DNA of 64,000 bases from Callipepla californica brunnescens (lineage: Eukaryota > Chordata > Aves > Galliformes > Odontophoridae), in contig JALIRH010000003.1 of NCBI GenBank assembly GCA_023055505.1, positions 32,056,842 through 32,120,841 on the forward strand. Direction: 5' to 3'. A model generated the notes under the pieces. It ran no database searches, was not told the DNA's origin, and was given only the letters and a program-made list of their open reading frames with translations. Of this stretch, positions 24,012 through 35,200 are shown one piece after another. How positions within the stretch are numbered: the first letter of the stretch is position 1; every line of letters starts with the position of its first letter. Both the position numbers and the translations under genes were made by a program.

Positions 24012-27000
24012 CTGTAAGAAGGAGAAAAACTCGTTCACAATTACATAAAATTGACAGTAGGCAAGTGATTATCAAGCAGTGTAATTTTACACTGAAAATT
24101 GAGCTGCGTTATTACCGAGAAACTTAACTGATGTTAAAAGTTGTAATCTATTTGACATAAGGTTTGAAAACCCAATTAACATTCCATATTGATAGCTAGC
24201 AACACCAGCAGATTAACTCTGAGAGACTTTTCAAGTGCTTATAGATATTATATGTCATTTAAAAAGCTGAGACTCACTGCAAGGAAGTTATCTTGTTTTG
24301 GAGACCCAACTTCCATCTGGGAAACAGTGGATCTGCTTATGTGATAAGATGCCTGCAGTTGTGCTTACTTTGAAGAGCTTAGCATACTCTATCCATAAGA
24401 GAATTTCTGTATTCTTATTTTGACCTGTCTCCTATCGATGCCACACAACACTGTCTATACATTTTCACATTTAACGTTCCAAGTGAAAGACCTTTTTATC
24501 TAACTGAACATTTAAGAAAACCGTATCATAAAGACCAATACCCAAGGCTAACGCAGCAGATGACAGAAGAAGCTCAATTACTTTCCAACCTCAACAACGT
24601 GGAGTGTTTCACATACCTGGCTAATCGTAGGGAGCTTAGTTAGAAGCATCTGGAACACCGGTGGTGGAAGAGTCTGCTGTAGAACTTGTAGCAGCTGCTG
24701 TGGCTGTCCACACACAGCAATGGCATTGGTCAAGTGATCAACACCTTTCTCATATTCACCTGCATGACAAATCAGAGCATTTTGGAAATAAACTTCTTCC
24801 ATTTCAGGAAGCATTCACGTAAAACATCCAACAACAGTGGATTAAACTACTTAGACTCAAACTACGTTTCCTTTCTTCTCCCTCGTTGAATCTTCTGAAT
24901 ACAGAAGGTTAGAGAAGAACAACTAAACCTAAGAAACTCCCAAATGACAGAAATCACTTTCTAGCAAAAGGTAAAAAAAATACTTTTATAACTTACCCTT
25001 CAAAAGGAATTATGCTATTACCTTGAGCTAGTAGTTCCTCGCCAAGTTGGATCTCCTCGAGGAAAAACTTCTGAACAGCTTCAGCATCTTTCAGATCAGG
25101 CAACTGTAACACACAGAGTAAATCTGAAGCTGGCCCTTAAACTTCAGTTAATAATTCAGCAGAAAACGTTCTCAGCCAAAACCAAACAAATACAACGATA
25201 TTTTCACATGGGAACTCACAAAAAAATTTGAATCACCACTCAGTTAAACATACACAGAGCAGAACATCAGACTCAGGTCTCCAATCACCACTGCGTTATA
25301 TAACCATAGAGGGACAGTCTGAAATACTTCTACTTGATTTAAGTATACAGTTCTGTAGCAAAACAAAATGTTAAGTGTAATTATATTCATCACAGCCTTC
25401 AGAATCCATTAAGATAAATTTCTCTCCTCTTAAAGGAATCATTGGCAATAAGAAAACAGATAAATTCAATTTGTACAACAAAAAAATCTCCCTAGTTTAG
25501 CGATAGGTGTACCCCACTGATTCTTTTTACGTATGGAAAGTATTTGTGGACATATTACGAAGAGGAAAACATCTTAAAGTCACGCAGGAAATATTATAAT
25601 TTCTACTACAAGGCTTCCATTTGACTTGAAAAAGGAAAGACAATTTCATACGGCTCTTTGTAAAAGCTTGAAAAAAAATCTACAGACTGTATATCTGCAA
25701 AAGGGTTTGTAATGTAAGGATCGAAATCATAGAGGTCGCCCTCTAAACAAACCTCACCAGCAAACCTGGCACAAACAAAACACCTTTCAAAACAGCACTG
25801 CATTACTGAGCACAGCATTACCTTGGAAAGCCCTGCTCTCTCTTTGGCAAGCTTCTGTTTCTTCCTTCCTAAAAGAATAATAACACGTGCTTTGTAATTT
25901 GCAGTTTAAAAAGTCTTCTAAACAGTGAATGAGTCAATTTCAAAACAAGAAAATGTTAATATATTCCAAGGCAAGGCAACCCAGTGTTGAGCCACATTCA
26001 TTCTGAAATACAGCAGTGCACCACCAGGAGAATGTGGCAGCTGCTTTGCTTTAGCAGAGGTTTGGGAACTAGTCACATAGGAGCAGGATCTCATCGTCCC
26101 ACAGCAAGAGCATTATCAGGGCACACATTCCTGAAACTAAATGAGTGAGGAGAGCAAACAGTGAGAGATGGAATAAACATTTACAGGCTTAATCATTCAA
26201 CCTGAAGACATAAAGTTGGTCTGCAACAGAAATGTGCAGCATTCCAGCAGAACCAGAGCAATTAAAAATGATATCTAGCTTGTTTTTAATACAATGGGCA
26301 GGTATAACACTATTTTATGGTAGCAGTTATTCATACATGAATAATTATCCCAACGTAAGAACAGCAATACTGGTCGTTTCCTTAGAACCATTTTGCACCT
26401 TGCTCATTATATCACTGTTTTCTATTTTAAATACAAATTCACCTTCTCAAAGTTGTAGGCCCTCCTGAAATCTGAAACTGGCCACTTCCTTTTTACTTAC
26501 CACGTGCCTTCGCAACACAGACTTTGCTCCTGATGCTGCTTAAACAAAGGGATGTCAAATAGAACTGGGATGGCAAGAGGGTTATCAGTTCTTCGCCTGT
26601 CCTGGTATTTGCCTGCTGCATTTAGTCAGTCAATCCACTGACACACAGGAACCCTGTCCCTCCCAAGCTCTGCTGACACTGCGTTATAGGGGCTGAAAAA
26701 CGAATCCTAAGAACGCTACTTTAGATGTTCTGCTCTAAATTGCACTGAGAAACAGCACATCTTCATCCACGGAACTGCAACTGGCTGCTGCACTTGATCC
26801 TGTTTTTGTCACAAATATTCTATAGATCAAGCTTCACCATCCAGCAGTAAAAATGCTGTCATGATCACCAGGTCACTGACTGCACTTGGGAAACATCTGC
26901 ACTTAAGAAAGAATTACAGTACTAAAAAAGAACAAAAAGCCCTGAACATTGTCTGAAGCCTTACAGCTGAAAGCTGCCTGGCGTATCACGTTATCATGTT

Positions 27001-28610
27001 TGAGGATGCCAACCTTTCAGTTCTGTCCTCCAAATAACAGCCAGTCCATATCAAAAAACAACGGATTTTTTCTGTTTCTGAAGTGAATATAAACTTCTAA
27101 CCCCAGCAAGGTTAAGCAGTACTCTTAGAACGAGTGTAAGATTTGTTCACAATTTTACTTGATGAGAACTCAGACAACGAAAACAACAGGATAGAAAATC
27201 CCTTTCAGAGCTTCCGTACAAACGTTATGAAATGCATAGAACACATCACAGAATGGCTTAGGCTGGAAGGGCCCTTAATGATAACCCATCCCCAAGCCCC
27301 TGCCATGGGCAGAGCTGTCCCCCAGCAGCTCAGGCTGCCCAGGGCCCCATCCAACCTGGCCTTGGACAGCCCCAGGGATGGAGCACATACAGCTTCTCTG
27401 GGCAGCCCGTGCCATGGCCCTACCACCCTATGAGTAAAGAATTTCTTCTTAGCATTGAGCCTGAACCTCCCCTCTTAGTTTAAAGCTATTTGCCCCTGTC
27501 CTATCGCTATCAAATCACGTAAATAGTCAGACCTCCTCCTGTCTATAACCCCCCTTCATGTACTGGAAGACTGCAGCAAGGTCTCCCCGGAGCTTTCTCT
27601 TCTCCAGACTGAACAAGCTCAGCTCCCTCATCATCTCTTCAGAGGAGAGGTGCTCCAGCCCTCTGATCATCTTTGTAGCCCACCTCTGCAGCCTCTCCAA
27701 TGGCTCAGCATCTACACAGACAGTTATTCTGCCAAAACAAATACCAATTTACTACATTAAAATTTGCCAACCCTGCGCTATGGGACAAAAAATACCTAGA
27801 GGACACTCAACTGCTTCTGCAATCCCAGATTAGGAGAGATGGCTCTCCTGTCAGCAGAGGTGCTGACCACATTACAGTTACTTGCTAGGAAAATTCCCTT
27901 TGAGAGTGATTTCTGACCTTCAGTTAAGTGGCTGAAGGAACACATCTACCCCTGGGGTAGAATCAACCCAGCACACAGCTCTCGGCCTGCTTCTCGTTAT
28001 TCGAACACCTTGCAGAACTCGCGCTCACAGCAAAGCTAAATTTAAAACTGCTTCAACTGCTCAGATGTTGAAGACGTGAAATAACGAAGAGCCACGGGAC
28101 AGGAGCTCCACATTTTGGATGAATCACCGTTTCGCTCTGGCATTCGTTCTTATCCCTGGAAGCTAGTGGGGCAGCCACCAGGAGGGTTCGGAATGCCGCG
28201 GTACGACCGAAGGCCGCAGTCCGCTCGCGCCTCAGCGCAGCGGCAGCAGCTTCGCTATGAGACTGCAGCTTTACGTGATCGCCCTCCAAACGCCGGGCAG
28301 CGAGCGCCGCCACGTAAAGCGCGGCAACGACAGGCCCGGTCTGGGTGTGCGGGATTACCAGATCGACGCGCAGAGCGGAGCCCGAGCTCCCCCGCGCTGC
28401 CACGTGCCGCCGCCCCGCACACGAGCAGCGCCGGGAGGGGGAGGGGCGCGCGGGAGCCGCGCTGAGGGGGCGGCCCGGACACTCACGCTCCCGCAGCCGG
28501 TTCTTGAAATTCGGGTCGCTCCGCCTCTTGCGGTCGAAGTAGATGCAGTAGCCGATGAAGAGGGCCCCGCAGAGGCCCGCGGCGATGGCGCTGGTCCTGC
28601 CCACCATCAT
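23967..28610 (-). CDS. TOMM20: TOMM20, mitochondrial import receptor subunit TOM20
   Basis: Outer-membrane receptor of the TOM complex that binds amphipathic presequences of mitochondrial preproteins and passes them to TOM22/TOM40. Five coding exons join in frame: 28487-28610, 25822-25868, 25022-25103, 24617-24759 and 23967-24011, giving 146 codons plus stop. The protein has a short N-terminal signal-anchor helix ([17 protein letters not shown], about residues 9-25), a basic stretch with RKRRSDPNF and RRKKQK, then the TPR-like presequence-binding fold ([37 protein letters not shown]), and the acidic tail LAEDDVE. Length and sequence are nearly the same as mammalian TOMM20 (145 residues). Two tandem ATGs precede VGR; the first (28608-28610) has A at -3, and the second matches the mammalian start. 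One visible change is Cys for Ser just before LAEDDVE. The gene starts in a CpG island immediately downstream of RBM34. Confidence 0.96.
24617..24759 (-). CDS. TOMM20: TOMM20 coding exon 4
   Basis: Encodes most of the TPR-like receptor fold, from [12 protein letters not shown] through PTISQ. The acceptor is TGCAG and the donor GTATGT; it enters with one base of a Gly codon supplied by exon 3. Confidence 0.96.
25022..25103 (-). CDS. TOMM20: TOMM20 coding exon 3
   Basis: Encodes [20 protein letters not shown] and the following GEELLAQ, the first helix of the receptor domain. Acceptor TTACAG, donor GTAATA. Confidence 0.95.
25104..25821 (-). other. TOMM20 intron 2, with in-frame readthrough ORF
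   Basis: A 718-bp intron with consensus GT/AG ends. From the donor the exon 2 frame stays open for 71 codons (to a TAG at about 25606), then closes. There is a short hairpin (AGAGG/CCTCT) inside. No repeat recognised. Confidence 0.7.
25822..25868 (-). CDS. TOMM20: TOMM20 coding exon 2
   Basis: A 47-bp exon encoding [16 protein letters not shown], the basic linker between the membrane anchor and the receptor fold. Acceptor TTTTAG, donor GTAATG; it ends on a codon boundary. Confidence 0.94.
25869..28486 (-). other. TOMM20 intron 1
   Basis: A 2.6-kb intron running from the CpG island into AT-rich sequence. It contains the CR1 copy listed at about 27.23-27.71 kb; otherwise I see no further gene or repeat. 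Confidence 0.85.
27233..27713 (-). mobile_element. CR1 LINE fragment (5'-truncated) in TOMM20 intron 1
   Basis: About 480 bp matching the 3' end of avian CR1 as I know it, read on the minus strand: the plus strand shows CACAGAATGGCTTAGGCTGG, then CAGGCTGCCCAGGGCCCCAT, GGGCAGCCCGTGCC, and the GCAAGGTCTCCCCGGAGC block. It is in the same orientation as TOMM20, lacks the reverse-transcriptase region and is diverged, so it is an old dead copy. Confidence 0.88.
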
Positions 28611-28870
28611 GGTGCCCGGCGCCGCGGGGAAGGCCCCGCCGCCCCCGCCCTCCGCAAGGCCGGCGCCGAGCTCCGCAGCCACCTTGGGGCGAGCGGGCGG
28701 ACAGAAAGGACCCCGCCTCGCTTCCGCCGCGTCATCAGCCCGCGCCGGAGGGCGCCTTCCTCAGTGCCTGCCGGGCGGCGGGACCCACGGAGCATGCGCG
28801 AGCCCCAACGCGGTCAGCGCAGGCGGGAAAGCAGCTCCTTGAGTGAAGCGATGTAGGTACGGAAAGGACG
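28150..28870. promoter_or_regulatory. TOMM20: TOMM20 CpG-island promoter
   Basis: A CpG-dense block spanning the TOMM20 first exon and the sequence up to the RBM34 3' end. It holds an NRF1-like CGCGCATGCTC (minus strand, 28790-28800, one mismatch from consensus) and an ETS/GABP-type GCGGAAG (minus, 28721-28727). NRF1 and NRF2/GABP sites are known regulators of nuclear genes for mitochondrial import, including human TOMM20. No TATA box is apparent. Confidence 0.75.
28487..28610 (-). CDS. TOMM20: TOMM20 coding exon 1
   Basis: Begins with two adjacent ATGs (28610 and 28607) in a GCACC context and encodes the signal-anchor segment and [15 protein letters not shown], ending at a GTGAGT donor. The frame is open further upstream, but only from a GTG, so no longer N terminus is proposed. 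Confidence 0.96.
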
Positions 28871-28903
28871 CACGCAGCTACGACGGAACGCAGATTCGCC
28901 GGT

Positions 28904-28909
28904 TTTATT
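28904..28909 (-). terminator. RBM34: RBM34 poly(A) signal
   Basis: AATAAA on the minus strand about 60 bases after the RBM34 stop, just past an A18-type tract (a T run on the plus strand at about 28920-28938). Cleavage should fall near 28.88-28.89 kb, about 300 bp or less from the TOMM20 start codon. Confidence 0.8.
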
Positions 28910-28967
28910 AAAAACAAACTTTTTTTTTTTTTTTTTTTCCCCATAGCTGGGTTAGCTGCGCAAAAGG

Positions 28968-29243
28968 CTACTTCTTTTTCCCACCTTTCTTTTTAGTAAT
29001 GCTTTTCAGTCTTTTGCGCTTCGCGCTCTTCTTGCCTGGACTTGCTTTCTCGCCAACAAACCAATCATCTGAACCCCCCTTGTTTTTTAGCGAGGTCTGA
29101 GCTCTGTCCTTAGGGCCACGAGGGCGATCTGTGGGGCTTTTCTGTGGGGCTTTGCCCTTCTCGACGCAGCGCTTCACGCGGAGCTTTCGTCCCATCAGGT
29201 CAGAGTTGTTGAGCTTCAGAGCGAGATGTACAGCATCCGTGTT
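28968..29243 (-). CDS. RBM34: RBM34 coding exon 11 (last)
   Basis: Encodes [19 protein letters not shown], the end of RRM2, then a basic low-complexity tail ([20 protein letters not shown]) and a TAG stop. The tail suits nucleolar localisation. Confidence 0.95.
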   Translation of the reverse strand, partial: NTDAVHLALKLNNSDLMGRKLRVKRCVEKGKAPQKSPTDRPRGPKDRAQTSLKNKGGSDDWFVGEKASPGKKSAKRKRLKSITKKKGGKKK

Positions 29244-32200
29244 CTGCGAGAACAGACACTCACTTGAAAAGCAGCACACTCCTACTGATGACTTCCAAAT
29301 AAACACACAACACTGAGGAGAGGTAGCCACAGAAAAGGCCGCAGAAAAGAATCCACTAACTCTTTGAAACGTAAATAGTGGGAGAATGCTGCCGTTACTC
29401 CAAGTGAATTCATTTTTTTCCTCCATTAAATCTTTCCTTTACATTTCTTTCACCCCATTTTTTCACAACTTTTCTTTGTACTCAAATTAACTGCTTTGCA
29501 TCTGCTTCCACAGGACCGGTGGAAGCTACTTTTAACATACAAAACAGCGCTGCCATTTAATGTCATGTACGTATTAAAAACAGAAAGTTAAGTAAGGCCG
29601 TAACAGCAATTCCCAATTCAGATTTTGAAAAACATCCGGTGTCCTGAAGCCTGCCGTTTGTACGTACCTCAAACAGAACGTAGCCAAAGCCCTTGCCCAT
29701 GCCGCTCTGTCTGTCACGCACAATTCGCACCGCAACTACTTCTCCGCAGTCAGCAAAGTGCTCTCGTACGGCACTGTCACTGATGTCTGCAGGCAAGCAC
29801 AGCAAGACACATCATAGGTCACAGAATCACCAAGGTTGGAAAAGACCTCCAAGATCATCCAATCCAACCATCCACCCATCAACAATAGCCCTCACTAAAC
29901 CATGTCCCTCAACACAATGTCCAAACATTCCTTGAACACCTGCAGGGTCGGTGACTCCACCACCTCCCTGGGCAGCCCATTCCAGTGCCTGACCACTCTT
30001 TTAGAGAAGAAGTATTTCCTAACATCCAGTCTGAATCTCCCCTGGCACAACTTGAAGCCATTTAACATGTTCCTTCAAGGAGACAGCTTTAGATGCCTAA
30101 TATCCAAATATTTTACATTTACCAATTTACTCATCTGAGGTACACAAACATAATTAAATATATACATTTGTTTATATCAGTGTTTCAGAGAAATTTCAGC
30201 AAGTTAACAATGCAGAGAGCATGGAAATTTTAAGCCATCACTGTGTATGATTTGAAGACAGTTTGCAAGTCGCTGGTACTTGCAGACTTCGGATAAGAAC
30301 AACCTTTGAAAACTACAATACAATTCACAAATAAGAATGAAGACCAAAGTACATTTTTTCCAATAAGTTCAGTTATGGTTTGAACACAGTGGGAAATGAC
30401 GATTTAAACAACATTTTTTCAACTCCTTCCAACGCTAGAATCTATTTCTGAGAATTTAATACTATGATACCAAACCTGAGCTGGCAGCTCCTGAAGCCTG
30501 ATGCTCCATTACTGAACTTAATTTTAGCTGAAGGGGGGAAGCAGGATTTAATACTACTATTGTGATACCAGCCACACATGTGAGGCTTTCTCAGTCTCGT
30601 GCCTATGCAACTGGAAAGACAAGTGGGATGTAAAGTACTAAAACATATGTTACTCTATTTCTGTATAGGTACAGTGTATTCTATACTAAGTCCCTTTAAA
30701 TGGATATGTCTGTGCACTGTGGAAGGTCAGAATTTAATGATGCGGGTTTAATTTAATGGCAATTTGATGTGCTGAGAAAGGTTCGAGGTGCTGAAGTCAT
30801 TTCCAGAGTACCGTCAATGTTCAAACTGCTCTTTTCCTGCAGCATGGATGGAAGAACAGACAGTACCAACACAAGCTCTATGCAGCAGAGAAACGTTACC
30901 ATACTCAGATCTATCTCCTCTCCAGCTCTTCAGCCAGGCCAAGTTTTAATGATACTGGTTCTTTATCAAGTTATTGGCACAGGACGTGCCTTTGTCCTGC
31001 ATATTTACACACCACACCCCAAAGCAAGTTATCCCAAGCATCCTCACTCCATTAATACTCTCACATGGACCACACCTGACAGTGATCCCTTCATTTACTC
31101 AGAAACAGATGAATATTCATTAAGCACTGACCTGAACTACACAGCAAGTGCCTCCACTCAGCTAACAACTCACAGCAAATAGCTGCCTGCACAGTCACTC
31201 ATCCTCTGGTGTCAAAATTAGAAGCTGTCCCTGTGTATCACTCGGAAGTAGTTCACAAATACAAGCACGCATTTGGCAGTTTACTGAGCTACGACATATG
31301 TAGCTTAGTCACATTTATTTAAGAAACATGAAGGAACAGTAAGTAATGAAAGCACTTGCAGCTCTATAAATACAACAGAAGAAAACAATGTATGTGGAGC
31401 ACCTGCCAAAAACTTATCCCTTTTGGCGCTTCTGTCAAGAAATAAAACTACTGTTTTCAAACATCGCAACAAATGTTAGCTACCTAAACATGGTGCCATG
31501 CACAATGAACAAAAAAGTCCTAATGCCATCACATTCCACAGGTATAAAACAACACGGCACGACATTCCATTTTACTCACCATACGCGAGATTTCCCAAGA
31601 ATATAGATCGCTTATTGTCGTGCTACAGAAGACAAAAAGGAGATGGAAAACCACTCAGTCATTTATTACAGCAAAACACAGAACGTGAGCTTTTGTGTCA
31701 GGCACTACTTACCGAACCAGCGTTTGATGCACTGTCAACTCTGATGTGAAATCCACTAGCAACTTCTGTTCCGTTTCTTTAGTAGCCAAAAGGAGAAAAA
31801 CAAAAGTTCTTCAAATGAAATGATTAAACATTACGTAATTTACAGTGTCTCTGCGTGGCAATTTTGCAAAAGGCAAATTTAGTTTTAGGTTGAAATAATA
31901 TCTTCATTTTCATTCGAGCCAAAAACAGGAGGCAGTTTAAATTTCTCTCTGAACTCTCTGTGTACCTGCCTTCTCAACAGGCACGAGGAACAAAGCTGAG
32001 ACTTACTTTTGTCGAGCCTTAATAGCATCACGTTCTTCTTTAAATACAACATAAGCATTAATGTACTTCACGTTAGGATGAATCTTACGCCTGGAATGGG
32101 AAAAAAGACAGTGTAAATAATTCTGATATTACGTGGTACACGAGCACCTCCTGTTAAACAAGCTGACATCTCCCCTGTTCTGCATGCAGGAGCAACTTCA

Positions 32201-35200
32201 GTTCTTCTAAGAGTCCCATGAGAGTCCCACTGTACATGTTACACAGACTGTATATGCACCCCAATTAAGTTTCCTCAGCTCATAAATACACCCAAAGGAG
32301 TTAGAGACAATTACTGTCTACTTCCCTCCTAAAATACAATAAATGTAATCTAACAAAATTATTTACTGCTACACTAGGCTTATAATTCCGTATCACTTGT
32401 CAAAAGAATTGCATATAAACTAATGGTATGACAAAAAACAAATAGAAAAGACAAAAAAAGGAAACTGATGAACAGTGAGCAACAAATATGTAAAAAAAGC
32501 ATTTTCTCTCTAAAAAATGAAGCATGAAACTCAGAAGCAGAACCTACTTTATGGCTGCCAACTTTTTGGATAAAGTATCTTCTGCTGGAACCTTTAAGAT
32601 TAAAATAAAAAAAGCTTTAATTAAGTGACCACAGTGACAACATATCACAATTATTTGTTCTTGAAGAGAAACAGGAACCATTCCCACTCAGAGTTATGTA
32701 GCCAGTACACTGAAATAATGGATAGCTATGATGATCTAGAAATATCTCAAAATGATACAGTTTGCTTTGCCCTAATCTGATACGTGCCTTGAGTTCCGAG
32801 ACAATTATCTTCAACTGTTTTATGTGGTACGCAGATTTACAGTGAATATGGCTTTGCTGCTGTAACTTAAAAATAGCTAAATAATGCCTTAGTTAAATCG
32901 GCAGTAATAAAGGTCTTCTCAGAGAAAAACTACAGCTCTGACAGTACAAACTGCTGTTATAGGAAGAATGAAATGCGATGAAAGGAATGCTGCCTCTGTA
33001 GTAATATCACCCACACTTCTTTTAACAGTAAAATACACCCACCTAAACCTGCTTCTGAATTAATGAAGATACAAGCCTGAGGAATGGTGTCCCATAAGGT
33101 CAGAAAAGCAGATATCAGATAACATTAGAGGAAATAACGTACCACAGAACGGAATCGAATGGATTCTATTTGTCCATATTCTTTAAAAAGAGACTTCAGC
33201 ATCTGAACAGAAAAGATAACAGACACTCAATGCATTTCTGCATCCTGATAATAAGAATTACTGTCAAACACCTTCTACTAAGATGGTTTTTATACTATTT
33301 TCCTTTCACTCATGCAAGGTATGTTGACAGCTACTAAAAACGTGCCAGCAACTTGCAAGTACTTCTGTGTTTCCTGTGGCCACCTCTTATTCTATGGACT
33401 GCCAAAACTGAATTCACATCCCTAACTACTGAGGATGGAATATGAATTTAAAATACGTTGTATAACAATCTGAAGTATGGACAGTATTCAAAACAAGCAG
33501 CGGGTTCTAGCTTTGTACTTAAAGCTGTCATTTATTGCACAGATTTTAGTTGAAAAAGATATCAACAAATTCTACTAAAGCAACACAACCACATCCACTG
33601 GTGTAAAAAGCCCAACTCTGCTAAAACAAAGAGACTGTGCCTGAAGGCTTCTGATAACACGAATCATTTCCCACTTTGACAATACAAGATTTCAGTCATA
33701 AGCACGAGCGAGACCCTGAGTGGAAGCATCCCCTTAAAGCAAGGGCTGTCGTAACCTCTTTCATTTCTCCAGCTGACAGAACCCACTCACGTACCTGAGC
33801 AGTGCAGTTGATGGGCAGATTTCCGACAAACACCGTCCGTTTGTTTTTCATCATTTCTTCAGCCTCATTCTTTTTCTTCTCTTGTTTTACAGCTGTGCCT
33901 GTACCTGAGTTAACATCACTCCTGGCCCGTTTGTTTTGTTTTGCTTTGCTCTGAAACAGTTTTTGCTCTTCGTCTTCATCTGCCTGTTCTAAAGCACTCT
34001 CCCTTTTCAGAAAAAGAGAAGCAAACCGTAACTGACAGGAAAGAATAGGGCATTTGAGGCAGAAGAATTAAAGCCTCTAAGAGAGGATTTTTACTTGTAT
34101 TTTAAATTGTTTCTCGGATGTGGAAAATGCAATAACATCAGAAAGGGGTCACAGCACGAGCCTTGAGAGCTGTAATCAAACACATGTCATCACTCAGGAC
34201 CTGAATGGCAGTGACAGCACCTTGGCTCACCCTGCACGCTTACAAGAACAGGCAGTGCAACAGAGCAGCCTGGTTCACAACAGAGGCCAGCAGGCTAAGG
34301 ACACCCAGCTCTGGCTGGCAACTTACTCCTGCTGAAGGTGCCTCTGAACACAGCTCTGAAGGCATCACGCTGTGCTGGGGAGCACGTGATATGTCACCCT
34401 GCAGCCCTGCCAGCCCTCTGATGGGGGCTTCGGATCCACAGTCCTAAGGCATACCTCCTGCAGCAACATGAAGTATTGAATACCTTATGGCGCAAACTAT
34501 CTGATGTTTCCACAAGCTTCTTAAAAACAGTACTTTAAAACACAAGGTTGAGAGGAACAGCAGACTGAAACTTCATTGTTCCATCTCATGATTAAGACAG
34601 ATTTTTCTCTTCAGTCTCTCTTGAAGAATGTACCATCTACACACCTGTTTGCCAACTTCTTCTCTGCTTCTGAAAGCTCCTTCTTTCTGGTTTTCTTCAC
34701 TTTCGTAGGAGGTTCTTCCTTGACAGATGAGATCCGACTTTCAGATGGTTTCTCCGCTTCCGTACGCTTCCTTTTCTTATTTTCCTTTTCAAACAAAACG
34801 TCCGAGAAGTTAACTCGAAAAACAAAGTTCCAGAAATACCCTACAGTTGTTTTACAAACGGCAGCTCATTCGGAACACTGCTACTGTGGGCTGCATCCTG
34901 AGCTCCGGGGCGAAGAGGGGCGGCGAGTCCCCTCGGGGAGCTACGTAGATCTCTTTGCGCCACAGCTGGTGGGGGCCGTCCAAAACTCACTGCAAAAGCT
35001 CTGATCTATACTTGAAAACAATAAACCCGCCATCACGCGAAAGCCCACGAGGAGGGGGCCGGCTCCGCGACCCCAGCACGCAGAGCTTACCCTGGGCGCG
35101 GCCATCAGCACGGGCGGCGGGGCGGCGCCACGGAACAGACCGGCCAAGGGCCGCTCCGCCGCCGCCCCGGCCGAGAAGAGGCTGCCGACCACCTGCCCCA

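Noticed and set aside
28053..28480. Continuation of the TOMM20 exon 1 frame into intron 1 (over 100 codons)
   Set aside because: Open only because CpG-rich DNA has few stops; the GTGAGT donor and matching exon 2 give the conserved protein.
28611..28682. In-frame N-terminal extension of TOMM20 (24 codons) upstream of the ATG pair
   Set aside because: The extension begins at GTG, not ATG, and the known mammalian protein starts at the second of the tandem ATGs. It is 5' UTR unless non-AUG initiation is shown.
28255..28856. Long plus-strand ORFs in the TOMM20 CpG island
   Set aside because: Arg/Pro/Ala-rich shadows caused by GC-rich composition opposite the real exon.
30769..31182. 137-codon plus-strand ORF inside an RBM34 intron
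   Set aside because: Antisense, intronic, no similarity recognised, no exon-like borders.
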